From: Microbacterium sp. B19
GTDB taxonomy: Bacteria; Actinomycetota; Actinomycetes; Actinomycetales; Microbacteriaceae
Assembly: GCF_000333395.1 (NCBI RefSeq)
Contig: NZ_BADA01000545.1
Location: forward strand, 1 to 48,184
Direction: 5' to 3'
Length of the DNA stretch: 48,184 nt
In this document: piece by piece, positions 16,742 through 24,575 of the stretch
How the letters are laid out: every line of letters starts with the position of its first letter
Position numbering within the stretch: the stretch's first letter is position 1
Translations under genes and position numbers: made by a program
The notes under the pieces: generated by a model
What the model was told of the DNA's origin: nothing
What the model saw: only the letters and a program-made list of their open reading frames with translations
Databases searched by the model: none

Positions 16742-17263
16742 TCAGAACCGCCGCGCCTCACGCCCGAGCAGTCCCGCGTTCAACGCCCACCCGGCGAGCG
16801 TCACCAGCACGATCGCCCCCGCCATCGCGAGCAGCTGAACGGGCTGGGTCAGGATGCCAAGACTCACGATCAGCGTGGTCGCACCGGCCGGAGGGTGCGG
16901 GGTCTTCAGCAGCGTCAGCACGACGGTTGTCACCGCCACCGAAAGCGCCCCCGCCATGAGGTACCCCGGGGTCAGTCCTCCGACGGGAGCGGGCGGCTGA
17001 CCGCTGAGACCCAAGGCGTAGAAACACGCGACGCCGACCCCCAGCCCCACCGCGTGCCCGATCAGCGCGTTGCGCGGGCGCGACGCGGGCTGCTCGGGCG
17101 ACTCGAAGAACAGCATCACGGTCGGTCCGAGGCTCGGGAACAGCCACGGTTGATGCAGCGCCAGACCCACGGCGCCGGTGAGCGCGAGCACGACGAGCGA
17201 CAGCACACCCGCGTACGCCGCCGCACCCGCGCGACCTTGCCGCAGCTGCGCACCGAGCCTCAC
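16742..17263 (-). CDS. HPP family integral membrane protein
   Basis: The product is 173 aa with four to five membrane segments. The family signature is visible: LFPSLGPTVMLFFESPEQPASRPRN near residues 43-67, then TPHPPAGATTL, which holds the His-Pro-Pro triplet. Some HPP proteins in cyanobacteria and chloroplasts transport nitrite, and the gene is third in an operon headed by a nitrate-reductase-like enzyme, so nitrite or nitrate movement is a reasonable inference. The GTG start overlaps the upstream stop (GTGA, 17260-17263). Confidence 0.85.
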   Translation of the reverse strand: MRLGAQLRQGRAGAAAYAGVLSLVVLALTGAVGLALHQPWLFPSLGPTVMLFFESPEQPASRPRNALIGHAVGLGVGVACFYALGLSGQPPAPVGGLTPGYLMAGALSVAVTTVVLTLLKTPHPPAGATTLIVSLGILTQPVQLLAMAGAIVLVTLAGWALNAGLLGREARRF

Positions 17264-17718
17264 GACGCCACCAGCAGCGCTTGCGGTGCCGCCTGCTTCA
17301 GCCGGGTCGAGAGCCAATCCTGCTGCAGCTTCGTCTGCGGCTCGCAGTCGTCGATGATCGCGAGCAGTTCCTCGTCACGCAGCGCGAGCGCGGCCTGCTT
17401 CACCACGGTCCACGTCGTGTCGACGAAACCCACGAGCGCGTGGAGGTCCTGCAGGTCGCGCAGCAGTCCGAGCGGCCCGCTCCGGCTCTCGCTCATCGCG
17501 TCGGCGTGGAAGCGTTCGGGCTCGGCATCCGGAGTCTCCCCGTACCGCTCGACGACCGGACCCAGCCTCCGCCCGTGCTCATCGCACTGCTTGGCGAGCG
17601 TGTGGCACAGGTGGTAGACGTCGGGCTCGTCGCCGTGCCCCTCGGCGAGTTGGCGGAACGACCGGGCGAGCACGTCCTCCCCCGCGTGCAGCAGGCCGAT
17701 GTACGACGCGAGGTTCAT
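17260..17718 (-). CDS. Uncharacterised helical protein of the molybdopterin oxidoreductase operon
   Basis: The product is 152 aa. I do not recognise a named family. It looks all-helical, with His and Glu placed as in ferritin/hemerythrin-like bundles: LLHAGED (10-16), VYHLCHTLAKQCDEHGRRL (34-52), and DDCEPQTKLQQDW near the C-terminus. This could be a di-metal carrier or an assembly chaperone for the oxidoreductase. ATG overlaps the oxidoreductase stop (ATGA), and its TGA overlaps the HPP start, so the three proteins are translationally coupled. The role is unknown. Confidence 0.7.
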   Translation of the reverse strand: MNLASYIGLLHAGEDVLARSFRQLAEGHGDEPDVYHLCHTLAKQCDEHGRRLGPVVERYGETPDAEPERFHADAMSESRSGPLGLLRDLQDLHALVGFVDTTWTVVKQAALALRDEELLAIIDDCEPQTKLQQDWLSTRLKQAAPQALLVAS

Positions 17719-20192
17719 GCTTCCTCCCGGGTGGCGATGCGCGGCGGGTCGACCGGTCGCAGGGATTCCTCCGCCTCACCGTCCGGTCCACCGACCGTGG
17801 CCGGAACGCGCGAGGGATCGACCGGACGGGATGCCGTGGTGGTCGGCGCGGGCGCGGGGGCGGTGGCATCCGCGATCTTCTCGATCTGCACCGCGGCCAC
17901 CTTGAAGATGGGCTGCTTCGACACCGGATCCCACTCGGTCATCGTCAGCTCGTTGGCCGCGGTGGGGTGCCCGTCGGGTCCGGTGCGCCCGTCCTCCCAG
18001 TACCCGTAATGGAACGGGGCGAAGACGCAGCCCTCGCGCACCTGGCCGATCCGCGCCGGAACGACGATCTCGCCGCGCGCCGACCGGACGCGCACGAGGT
18101 CGCCTTCGTGGATGCCACGCGCCTCGGCATCCGTCCTCGAAAGCTCGACCCACGCCGACGGAGCCGCCCTCTGCAGCTGCCGCGCGCGACCGGTCTTGGT
18201 GCGGGTGTGGAACTGATAGACGGTGCGGCCCGTGGAGTACTGCAGGGGGTATTCGTCGCTCGGCGTCTCGTGCGGAGGGTTGTACGCGGCGGCCTTGAGG
18301 ATCGCGCGGCCGTCGACGCGCATGGCTCTGTAGTTCGTGGGGCCGATCGTCGCGCCGGTGAGGAGGTCGTGGCCGAAAGTCTCGGCGCGGTCGACGTCGG
18401 TGGGGAAGATGCCGTCGCCGTACAGGCGGACGGTCCCGTCGGGGTGCTCGTCATTACAGGGCCACGGGATGCCACTTCCCCCGCGCAGCTTCTCGTAGCT
18501 GAGGCCCGTGTAGTCGCAGAGTCGGCCGCGGGTGCACTCCTGCCAGGCGCGGAAGCCGTCTTCGGGTCCGGTCCAGTCGAGGAGCGGCGAGCCGTCGTCG
18601 CGGCGGAAGTTCATGCGCCGCGCGTAGTCGAGGAAGATGTCGAGGTCGCTCCGCGCCTCGCCCGGCGGCTCGACGGCCTTCTCCGACAGGTGCACGGTGC
18701 GGTTGACGTTCGTGAACGTGCCCTGCTTCTCGCCCCAGTCGGCGGCGGGCAGCACGACGTCGGCGAGCATCGCGGTCTCGGTGAGATAGAGGTCTTGCAC
18801 GACGAGGAACAGTTCGGGCTTCGCGAGGATCTGCCGGATTCGCTCGGACTGCGGCATCGACACCGCGGGGTTCGTCGCCTGCACCCAGAGGAATTCGATG
18901 CTGGCCTGCTCGACGTAGCGGAAAATCTGCATGGCGTGCGTCGGCGGCGACCAGTGCGGGATCTTGTCGACGTGCACGCCCCACAGCTCGGCGAGCTGGC
19001 GGACGTGCTCGGGGTTCTCCCAGTTGCGGAACCCCGGCAGGTCGCCGTCCGCGCCGGCTTCGCGCGCGTTCTGCGCCGTCGGCTGGCCGTTCATCTGCAG
19101 GATGCCGCACCCCGGCCGCCCGATCCGTCCGGTGAGCAGGTGCAGGTTGTTGACCTGGCACGCGGATGCCGTGGCATCCGACGCTTGATAGAACCCCTGC
19201 AGCACCGTCGAGAGGACGCGCGGCGACTCGGCGAAGATCCGGGCGGCGGCGCGGACGTCGGCGGCATCCACCCCGCACGTCTCGGCGACGGCCTCGGGCG
19301 TCCACGGCTCGACCGTGGCCTTCAGCTCGTCGAAGCCGATCGTGTGGGCGGCGATGTAGTCGTGGTCGATCCAGTCGTTCGCGAGCAGCTCGCGGATGAG
19401 CCCGTTCATCAGGGCGAGGTTCGTGCCCGGCCGCACGGGGAGGTGCACCTCCGCCTCGCGCGCGACCTCGGTAAGACGCGGGTCGACGCACACCACGCGC
19501 GGCGGATTGGGCCCTGCGAGCCGGTCGAGTACCCGCGTCCACAGCACGGTCTGCGTCTCGGCCATGTTGTGGCCGAAGAGGAAGATGGCGTCGCATTCGT
19601 CGATGTCGGCGTAGCTGCCGGGCTGGCCGTCGGAGCCGAAGCTTTCCTTCATGGATGCCGCGGCCGTCGCCGTACACAGCCGGGTGTTGCCGTCCATGTG
19701 CGGGGTTCCGAGGCCGGCTTTACCGATGATGCCGAGGGCGTAATACTCCTCGAGGAACAGCTGTCCCGACGTGTAGAAGCCGAGGCTGAGCGGGCCTTTC
19801 TCGCGCAAGAGCTGCTGACTGCGCTCGACGATGCGCGACATCGCGGTGTCCCAGTCTGTTTCGACCAGTTCGCCGTTCTCGCGGATCAGCGGGCAGGTCA
19901 GCCGGTCGGCATTGGCCATTCCCTGCCAGCTGCCGAACAGGCCCTTGGGTCCGAGGCGCCCGTGGTTGACGATGTCGACTGCGCGCCCGCGGACGCCGAC
20001 CATCTGGCCGTCCTTCACCGCGATGTCGGTGCCGCACCCGTTGCTGCACAGCACGCACGCGGACTGCACCCAGCGGTCGACGTCGTCCTCGGTGAGGCCG
20101 TCGGCGAGCTTCAGGTCGACGCGGACCGGCCACCGCTCCCCTCGCGCGAACGGTGTGCGCGTGCCCCAGATGTGCTCGATGCGATCGACCAT
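17715..20192 (-). CDS. Molybdopterin oxidoreductase (nitrate reductase/formate dehydrogenase-like) lacking the fourth cluster cysteine
   Basis: The product is 825 aa with all bis-MGD enzyme regions: the N-terminal Fe-S domain, a long catalytic region (FLFGHNMAETQTVLW, CQVNNLHLLTGRIGRPG) and the C-terminal molydop-binding domain (STGRTVYQFHTRTKTGRA, then HYGYWEDG). The cluster motif starts normally with Cys46, Cys49 and Cys53, but where Cys is expected in GRLCxKG this protein has Gly81 (GRLGPKG; the codon is GGA). The cluster may therefore be altered or absent. The start at 20192 is supported by AGGGAGG upstream. It heads an operon with a helical protein and an HPP protein. The substrate is not proven; nitrate is suggested by context only. 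It is clearly a different subfamily from the intact NasC-like enzyme at 29489. Confidence 0.85.
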   Translation of the reverse strand: MVDRIEHIWGTRTPFARGERWPVRVDLKLADGLTEDDVDRWVQSACVLCSNGCGTDIAVKDGQMVGVRGRAVDIVNHGRLGPKGLFGSWQGMANADRLTCPLIRENGELVETDWDTAMSRIVERSQQLLREKGPLSLGFYTSGQLFLEEYYALGIIGKAGLGTPHMDGNTRLCTATAAASMKESFGSDGQPGSYADIDECDAIFLFGHNMAETQTVLWTRVLDRLAGPNPPRVVCVDPRLTEVAREAEVHLPVRPGTNLALMNGLIRELLANDWIDHDYIAAHTIGFDELKATVEPWTPEAVAETCGVDAADVRAAARIFAESPRVLSTVLQGFYQASDATASACQVNNLHLLTGRIGRPGCGILQMNGQPTAQNAREAGADGDLPGFRNWENPEHVRQLAELWGVHVDKIPHWSPPTHAMQIFRYVEQASIEFLWVQATNPAVSMPQSERIRQILAKPELFLVVQDLYLTETAMLADVVLPAADWGEKQGTFTNVNRTVHLSEKAVEPPGEARSDLDIFLDYARRMNFRRDDGSPLLDWTGPEDGFRAWQECTRGRLCDYTGLSYEKLRGGSGIPWPCNDEHPDGTVRLYGDGIFPTDVDRAETFGHDLLTGATIGPTNYRAMRVDGRAILKAAAYNPPHETPSDEYPLQYSTGRTVYQFHTRTKTGRARQLQRAAPSAWVELSRTDAEARGIHEGDLVRVRSARGEIVVPARIGQVREGCVFAPFHYGYWEDGRTGPDGHPTAANELTMTEWDPVSKQPIFKVAAVQIEKIADATAPAPAPTTTASRPVDPSRVPATVGGPDGEAEESLRPVDPPRIATREEA

Positions 20193-20304
20193 GATCGTGT
20201 CCTCCCTGCGGTACGCGGGACAACGTAGGGCGGCCCTGCGGGATCGCCGAGAGCCTCGACAGGGGGCCGCGGCAGTGCCAAGGTTCGCCCGGCTGCCAGA
20301 CTCT

Positions 20305-20325
20305 TTCGTGGTTCACCGCCACGAA
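20305..20325 (+). promoter_or_regulatory. Perfect 7-bp inverted repeat before the DUF1653 gene
   Basis: TTCGTGG and CCACGAA flank a 7-base loop and end directly against the TAGGAG ribosome site of the next gene. It could be an operator or an mRNA hairpin that affects initiation. No regulator can be assigned. Confidence 0.4.
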
Positions 20326-20339
20326 TAGGAGACGCCTGT

Positions 20340-20549
20340 ATGGAGATCGAACCCGGCATCTACGAGCACTTCAAGGGCCAGCGGTACGAGGTGTTCGGAA
20401 TCGCGCGGCACTCGGAGACCGAAGAGGTCTTCGTCTCGTACCGGAAGCTCTACGACGACTACTCGTACTGGGTGCGTCCGGTGGAGATGTTCCTGGGGGA
20501 TGTAGAGCGGGACGGGTACGCGAGGCCGCGGTTTCGGCGGGTCGATTAG
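20340..20549 (+). CDS. DUF1653 family small protein
   Basis: The product is 69 aa: GIYEHFKGQRYEVFGIARHSETEEVFVSYRKLY followed by WVRPVEMFLGDVE. This is the compact beta-rich DUF1653 pattern, normally found as a stand-alone protein of 65-75 aa of unknown role. The ATG has a TAGGAG site ten bases upstream. It is divergent from the molybdopterin oxidoreductase gene and is the last backbone gene before the lower-G+C island. Confidence 0.85.
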   Translation: MEIEPGIYEHFKGQRYEVFGIARHSETEEVFVSYRKLYDDYSYWVRPVEMFLGDVERDGYARPRFRRVD

Positions 20550-20731
20550 AAGCGCAGCGCCAGGCCGCGTGGAATCGTTGTCGGCATGATGCGTACACGC
20601 AACCGAAAAGCACCCACTTGCGAAAACGACGAGCACTCAGCTGACTATGACCGCAGGGTTAGTCGCTCCAGAAACTACGTCGATCCGAGGACTGGTTCTT
20701 CGACCGGTTCCCCCAGAAAGCTGCCACCTCA

Positions 20732-21643
20732 TCACCGCGCCGAAAGCACGCGGGGGCAGCCAAAAGATTCGAAGTCCGTCGCGATCGTGTCCAGCGGATC
20801 GGGGAAAACCCCCTCCCAAGAACAGGCCCTAGACCCCAGAACCTGGCCGTTCTGAAGGGCCGAAATCATGCTCTCAAGATCCAGAGCGCCCCCGTTATCC
20901 CCCAGAAGCCGGTCCAGCAACCCCGCCGTGGTCCAATCTCCTGCACCCGCCGAATCCACGAAGTGGCGAAGAGGGGGAGCGGGAAGGTGGTGCCAGTTCC
21001 TCGACGACGGCGTTCTAAGCCTCGACCCGAAACGGCCTTGCGTCTCCACAACTGCGGACTCGACCCCATTCAGTATGGAAAGAAATGAGCCGGACCGCTG
21101 GGAACTGAACTTGATCAGATTCGCTGCCCTAACTGCCCGCATGAACAAGCTCACCAAACCGAGAGAGGAAGGTTCAAAGACGACGAAGCTGCCGCGACGT
21201 GACCATTCCTCCGCAAGCCGTAATGTGAACCGACTAGCACGATCGAAGAAGAACACGTCGGGCGTGTCGAGTTCGCCCAAAAGATCATTTGCATCCGACT
21301 CAGGCGGCGGACGATGAGTCGCAAATCTCTCTCCGCAAGCTGGGCAACGAAAGCGCCAGCGATGATCCCCGCGGTGGGCCTCCTGTACCAAAACAGGCGT
21401 ACGCCAGTCCGAATCACGCCGGAGGTGGTCCGTCCGGACCCCCGCTTGATGGAGTCGATTGACGACGAGATTGCCTGCCGGGTCGTCACCGACTCTTCCA
21501 ACCAGGTCCGCCTCCCACCCGAGCGAAGCGAGCGCTCGCGCGACGTTAGCCGCCGTACCTCCGGGCGCCGCCCGGACGGACCCATTCACCAGCGCGTCGA
21601 CTGTCGTGTAGCCACTACTCGCTAGGCGGCGTCGATGTACCAT
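20732..21643 (-). CDS. PfkB-family carbohydrate/nucleoside kinase of the island (gene 5)
   Basis: The product is 303 aa. The PfkB first signature APGGTAANVARALASLGWEA is at 26-45 and the ATP/anion-hole signature with catalytic Asp236 is in DSAGAGDWTTAG (230-241). The usual Phe of GAGDxF is replaced by Thr (GAGDWT). A CPACG pair at residues 100-104, inside the lid or core region, resembles half a zinc ribbon and is unusual for this family. The start at 21643 lies 29 bases inside the SIS-HAD gene, giving tight coupling. The N-terminus is shorter than in most relatives, which start about ten residues earlier. Enzymes of this fold phosphorylate a sugar, nucleoside or related alcohol with ATP. The substrate here is unknown and may be shared with the SIS-HAD protein. 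Confidence 0.85.
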   Translation of the reverse strand: MVHRRRLASSGYTTVDALVNGSVRAAPGGTAANVARALASLGWEADLVGRVGDDPAGNLVVNRLHQAGVRTDHLRRDSDWRTPVLVQEAHRGDHRWRFRCPACGERFATHRPPPESDANDLLGELDTPDVFFFDRASRFTLRLAEEWSRRGSFVVFEPSSLGLVSLFMRAVRAANLIKFSSQRSGSFLSILNGVESAVVETQGRFGSRLRTPSSRNWHHLPAPPLRHFVDSAGAGDWTTAGLLDRLLGDNGGALDLESMISALQNGQVLGSRACSWEGVFPDPLDTIATDFESFGCPRVLSAR

Positions 21644-23477
21644 GCTCTGCTTTCGCGGTAGGGGGAGAGAATCTGAAAGTTGCGGCCCGTAGCCTCAGAC
21701 GTCCCAGTATCCGACCGAGCGCAACCTCGTTCTGCACATCGGTTCCGAATAATGGCCAGCAACGACTCGGATCCGCAGAGGTCTGGCCGACCGTGATGGA
21801 GTCGACCGACGCGTGCAGGAGGTCGAAGTCGTTTCCTCCCGGACCACCTTGGTCGCCTATGGAAAGGTAGCGACCGTAGCGAGTCTGCACCCTGTCGAGC
21901 GTCATCACTTTGCCTGCTGTCGAGGGGAAGACGTCAACGCTGTGGGCGCTCGTTCGCAAGCTTAGCGAACCGCGAGAACTCGCCGGCAGTAGAGAGGCGG
22001 CAAGATGATGAAGCTCCGTGATCGACTGTGACAACGTGCTTGGGCTCAGCGAGATCTGATGCGCGCCAACCTTCACCTTGGCGACGCCCAAATGCTCAAG
22101 GCGCGTCAACACGCCACCCGCTTCCCTGATCGATTCGACAGACCTGGGTTCCATCAACTCATCCGCCAGGTTCTGCTGCCACGACCCGTTATGCAGGCCG
22201 AGATCGACGAGCGGCCAGAAATCTTTGGGAATCCATTCCCGAAGCCCAAAGAACAAGCTGTCACCGCGGCCAGAAGCCACAGCCAGACGAACACCGGCGC
22301 GCAACATCCCGATCAAAGAGCTGCGAATTTCATCTGCAGGAGGGTCCCACCTATTCCGCGTTGCGACGCAGGTCCCGTCATAATCAAGCAGCAGGCCCAC
22401 GAACTCAGCGCGGCAAACTTGCTTTCGCCACGCATCATACCCCTCAGAAAAGAAGTGATGTAAGTCGCGTTGTTCTGCCGTAAGACCGGCAGCCCGCAGC
22501 TTTTGCTCGACGGGCGCGAGCGAGAACACGGGGAGCGATCGTTTGTAAGGGAGGTGGTACAACTGCCGACCAAAATAGGGCACCTCCGGACGACTTGGCT
22601 CGATTCCGGCGGCATTTGCGAGGGGGATCGGAACAGACATGACCTTGATAAGAAGCTCGACCGCAGCCTTCAAGCCGCTCTCAGCGCTCTCCACTAAAGT
22701 CACGCCCTCGTTTCCTGGAATGCGCCCCAACGTACGCAAACAGAGTTCGCGCGAGTCCTCACCGGTCAATGCAAGTATCGTTGTCGCCTCACTGTGGCGG
22801 CTGAAGCCAACATGGCGACCATGTGCGAAGTTTCGGAAATCTGTCCGCTGTACCGCAGCCAACCCGAGCTCATGGAGGCGAGTTTCCACGTCGACTGCAG
22901 CCGCCACTCCTTCAAGACCGTGAAGGACAATCACCCTCTCCTGAATATGCACCGAGGGCTCGATTGACGGCGATGAGACTGGATATCCGTAAACTCGCGA
23001 CAGGACCACAGCCATGCGTACGACTGAACCGGTGGCCAAGAATCCGTCTTCGGTATCGCCTGGCGGAACCGTCAAAACAGAAAGGTTGCCGACCTTCAAC
23101 GCCTCCGGCAGGTCTTCAGGTGCCCTCTCCGTCACGAGGAGAATATCCAATCCCTCGCGACGCGCCCGCGAGACGGCGAGCGCCGTGTCGGGGTGCTTGG
23201 CGCGTGCGGAGAACACAAGCACCACTGTCCCCGTCGGCATCGGACCGGACTGAGCAAAGCCGAGAGGCGTCATCGCCCAGGCAGAGCGACGTACGGACTG
23301 ACGGTGCGCAAAGGCGGCCAACTCCGCAAGCGCCAAGGCCCCACCGCTTCCGACGGCAACAAGACATCTCCCCGAAAGTTTTTCCGCGAAGGCGGCCAGG
23401 GCCTGATGACTCGGCAGTTCCGAGGCTTTCCGTACGTCCGCCGGGATTCCAGACACACTCGCTGCATACGTACTCAT
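21615..23477 (-). CDS. SIS domain-HAD phosphatase fusion protein of the island (gene 4)
   Basis: The product is 620 aa. Residues about 20-330 form two sugar-isomerase (SIS) lobes, with VAVGSGGALALAELAA (41-56), VVLVFSARAKHPDT (85-98) and FRNFAHGRHVGF (214-225), similar in layout to the isomerase half of GlmS. Residues about 358-600 form a HAD phosphatase of the trehalose/sucrose-phosphatase type: nucleophile motif DYDGT (365-369), motif II SGRG (402-405), Lys523, and motif IV GDQGGPGGNDFDLL (541-554). All HAD catalytic residues are present. SIS domains bind or isomerise phosphosugars and the HAD could remove the phosphate, so a phosphosugar or phosphonucleotide is a plausible ligand. The ATG at 23477 follows the upstream stop by three bases. 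Confidence 0.85.
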   Translation of the reverse strand: MSTYAASVSGIPADVRKASELPSHQALAAFAEKLSGRCLVAVGSGGALALAELAAFAHRQSVRRSAWAMTPLGFAQSGPMPTGTVVLVFSARAKHPDTALAVSRARREGLDILLVTERAPEDLPEALKVGNLSVLTVPPGDTEDGFLATGSVVRMAVVLSRVYGYPVSSPSIEPSVHIQERVIVLHGLEGVAAAVDVETRLHELGLAAVQRTDFRNFAHGRHVGFSRHSEATTILALTGEDSRELCLRTLGRIPGNEGVTLVESAESGLKAAVELLIKVMSVPIPLANAAGIEPSRPEVPYFGRQLYHLPYKRSLPVFSLAPVEQKLRAAGLTAEQRDLHHFFSEGYDAWRKQVCRAEFVGLLLDYDGTCVATRNRWDPPADEIRSSLIGMLRAGVRLAVASGRGDSLFFGLREWIPKDFWPLVDLGLHNGSWQQNLADELMEPRSVESIREAGGVLTRLEHLGVAKVKVGAHQISLSPSTLSQSITELHHLAASLLPASSRGSLSLRTSAHSVDVFPSTAGKVMTLDRVQTRYGRYLSIGDQGGPGGNDFDLLHASVDSITVGQTSADPSRCWPLFGTDVQNEVALGRILGRLRLRAATFRFSPPTAKAEHGTSTPPSE

Positions 23478-23480
23478 GTA

Positions 23481-24575
23481 TCAACCATCTCCCGGGGTTC
23501 CGACATCGTACGGCGAACCGGTCAACCATGCGCCATACAGCACCGGGAGTCGGTCTGACGCGAGGTCCGGGCTCGCGAAGTCATAGCTCGTCGTGTCCAC
23601 CTGCGCCACAACGAGATCCTCTTCGTGCGCGGCCAGCAACACCCCGAGACTCATGAGCTTGCTGCCGTGTTCGCTCGTCGCGATCGTTGGACTCCCCAGA
23701 GGGCTCAGCGCCGCTCGGTAGCGGCGAGCGAGCGAAACCATCTGGCGATATACATCAAAAGGATTGAGTTCAGACGCGTGCAGAACATTCCGAGGTTCGA
23801 ATCGCAGAACTTCGAAGAGAAGATCACCGTGTTCAACGATAAGGTCGTCGGCGCGTCGAGCGCGTGTCGACGGAAACGGAACGACTGGACAGACCTCCTC
23901 CGGATCGAGCATAACTCGGATTCTGCTCAGCTCCTCGCCAGCCCCCTCGCCCAGTATTGGTATCCAGATGACGGGTTGACGCGAACTTGGCAGCCGGGTC
24001 AACGCGTTCAGCACGCTCGGCCTACCAATTTCGCTGCGAACGATCCTCCTATCCGTCTCAGCATCCTCCGATACGAGCACTAAGAGGTTCCCCCTAAAGC
24101 CGGCGTCTTCGGAGCCATTCAAAAGCAGGTGAATAATGGGAAACGAGATGGATGACGGCATGCCGCTCATGTCTACGATGACTGTATCAAACTCGAGCAA
24201 GCCATGATCCGCCACCAACTTGCGCGTCAGTATAGTTGCAGCTGAATTTGGCTCCGCCACCTGCGGAGCCTCGACAACCTCGAGGTTTTCACGGAATAGA
24301 TCACGTAACTTTTGCAGATTCCGGGTAGCGGATTCCTTCGCGTCGGCGTGAGAGCCCTGGGCGTTCGGCCGCAACGCCAGCACCCGAAGATCCCCGACGC
24401 CGATACCAGCGACGGCTGTCGGAGCATGCAACGTTCGAGGATCGAAACCGCCCCCACATAGGAGCAGTGTTCGAACATCGTCCGGACCGACCGCCTCCTT
24501 GACGAGACCGACCGTGTCCTGCGTGTTCGCCGTGAAGACGTAATCGTTCCAGCGAGGAGTGGATGAAGACGTCAT
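23481..24575 (-). CDS. Uncharacterised Rossmann-like protein of the island (gene 3)
   Basis: The product is 364 aa and I cannot place it in a named family. The N-terminal half alternates strands and helices: RTLLLCGGGFDPR (35-47), LRVLALRPN (63-71) and FDTVIVDMSGMPSSISFPII (129-148). The last has a D-x-S/T-G-x-P layout loosely like the second motif of CARF-type ligand-binding Rossmann domains. The C-terminal half has PVIWIPILGEG, ELNPFDVYRQMVSLARRYR (269-287) and SEHGSKLMSLGVLLAAHE (301-318), which look conserved. There is no membrane segment. ATG 24575 overlaps the ATPase stop (ATGA); a TTG at 24584 is also possible. A sensor or ligand-processing role is only a guess. Confidence 0.65.
   Translation of the reverse strand: MTSSSTPRWNDYVFTANTQDTVGLVKEAVGPDDVRTLLLCGGGFDPRTLHAPTAVAGIGVGDLRVLALRPNAQGSHADAKESATRNLQKLRDLFRENLEVVEAPQVAEPNSAATILTRKLVADHGLLEFDTVIVDMSGMPSSISFPIIHLLLNGSEDAGFRGNLLVLVSEDAETDRRIVRSEIGRPSVLNALTRLPSSRQPVIWIPILGEGAGEELSRIRVMLDPEEVCPVVPFPSTRARRADDLIVEHGDLLFEVLRFEPRNVLHASELNPFDVYRQMVSLARRYRAALSPLGSPTIATSEHGSKLMSLGVLLAAHEEDLVVAQVDTTSYDFASPDLASDRLPVLYGAWLTGSPYDVGTPGDG

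Noticed and set aside
17967..20228. 753-codon frame antisense to the molybdopterin oxidoreductase gene
   Set aside because: The opposite strand has a complete, motif-rich enzyme. This frame shows no family pattern and arises from codon bias.
20586..20855. 89-codon forward frame at the left edge of the island
   Set aside because: It overlaps the 3' end of the PfkB-type kinase on the other strand, is low-complexity and has no recognisable product. The 182 bp from 20550 to 20731 show no gene.
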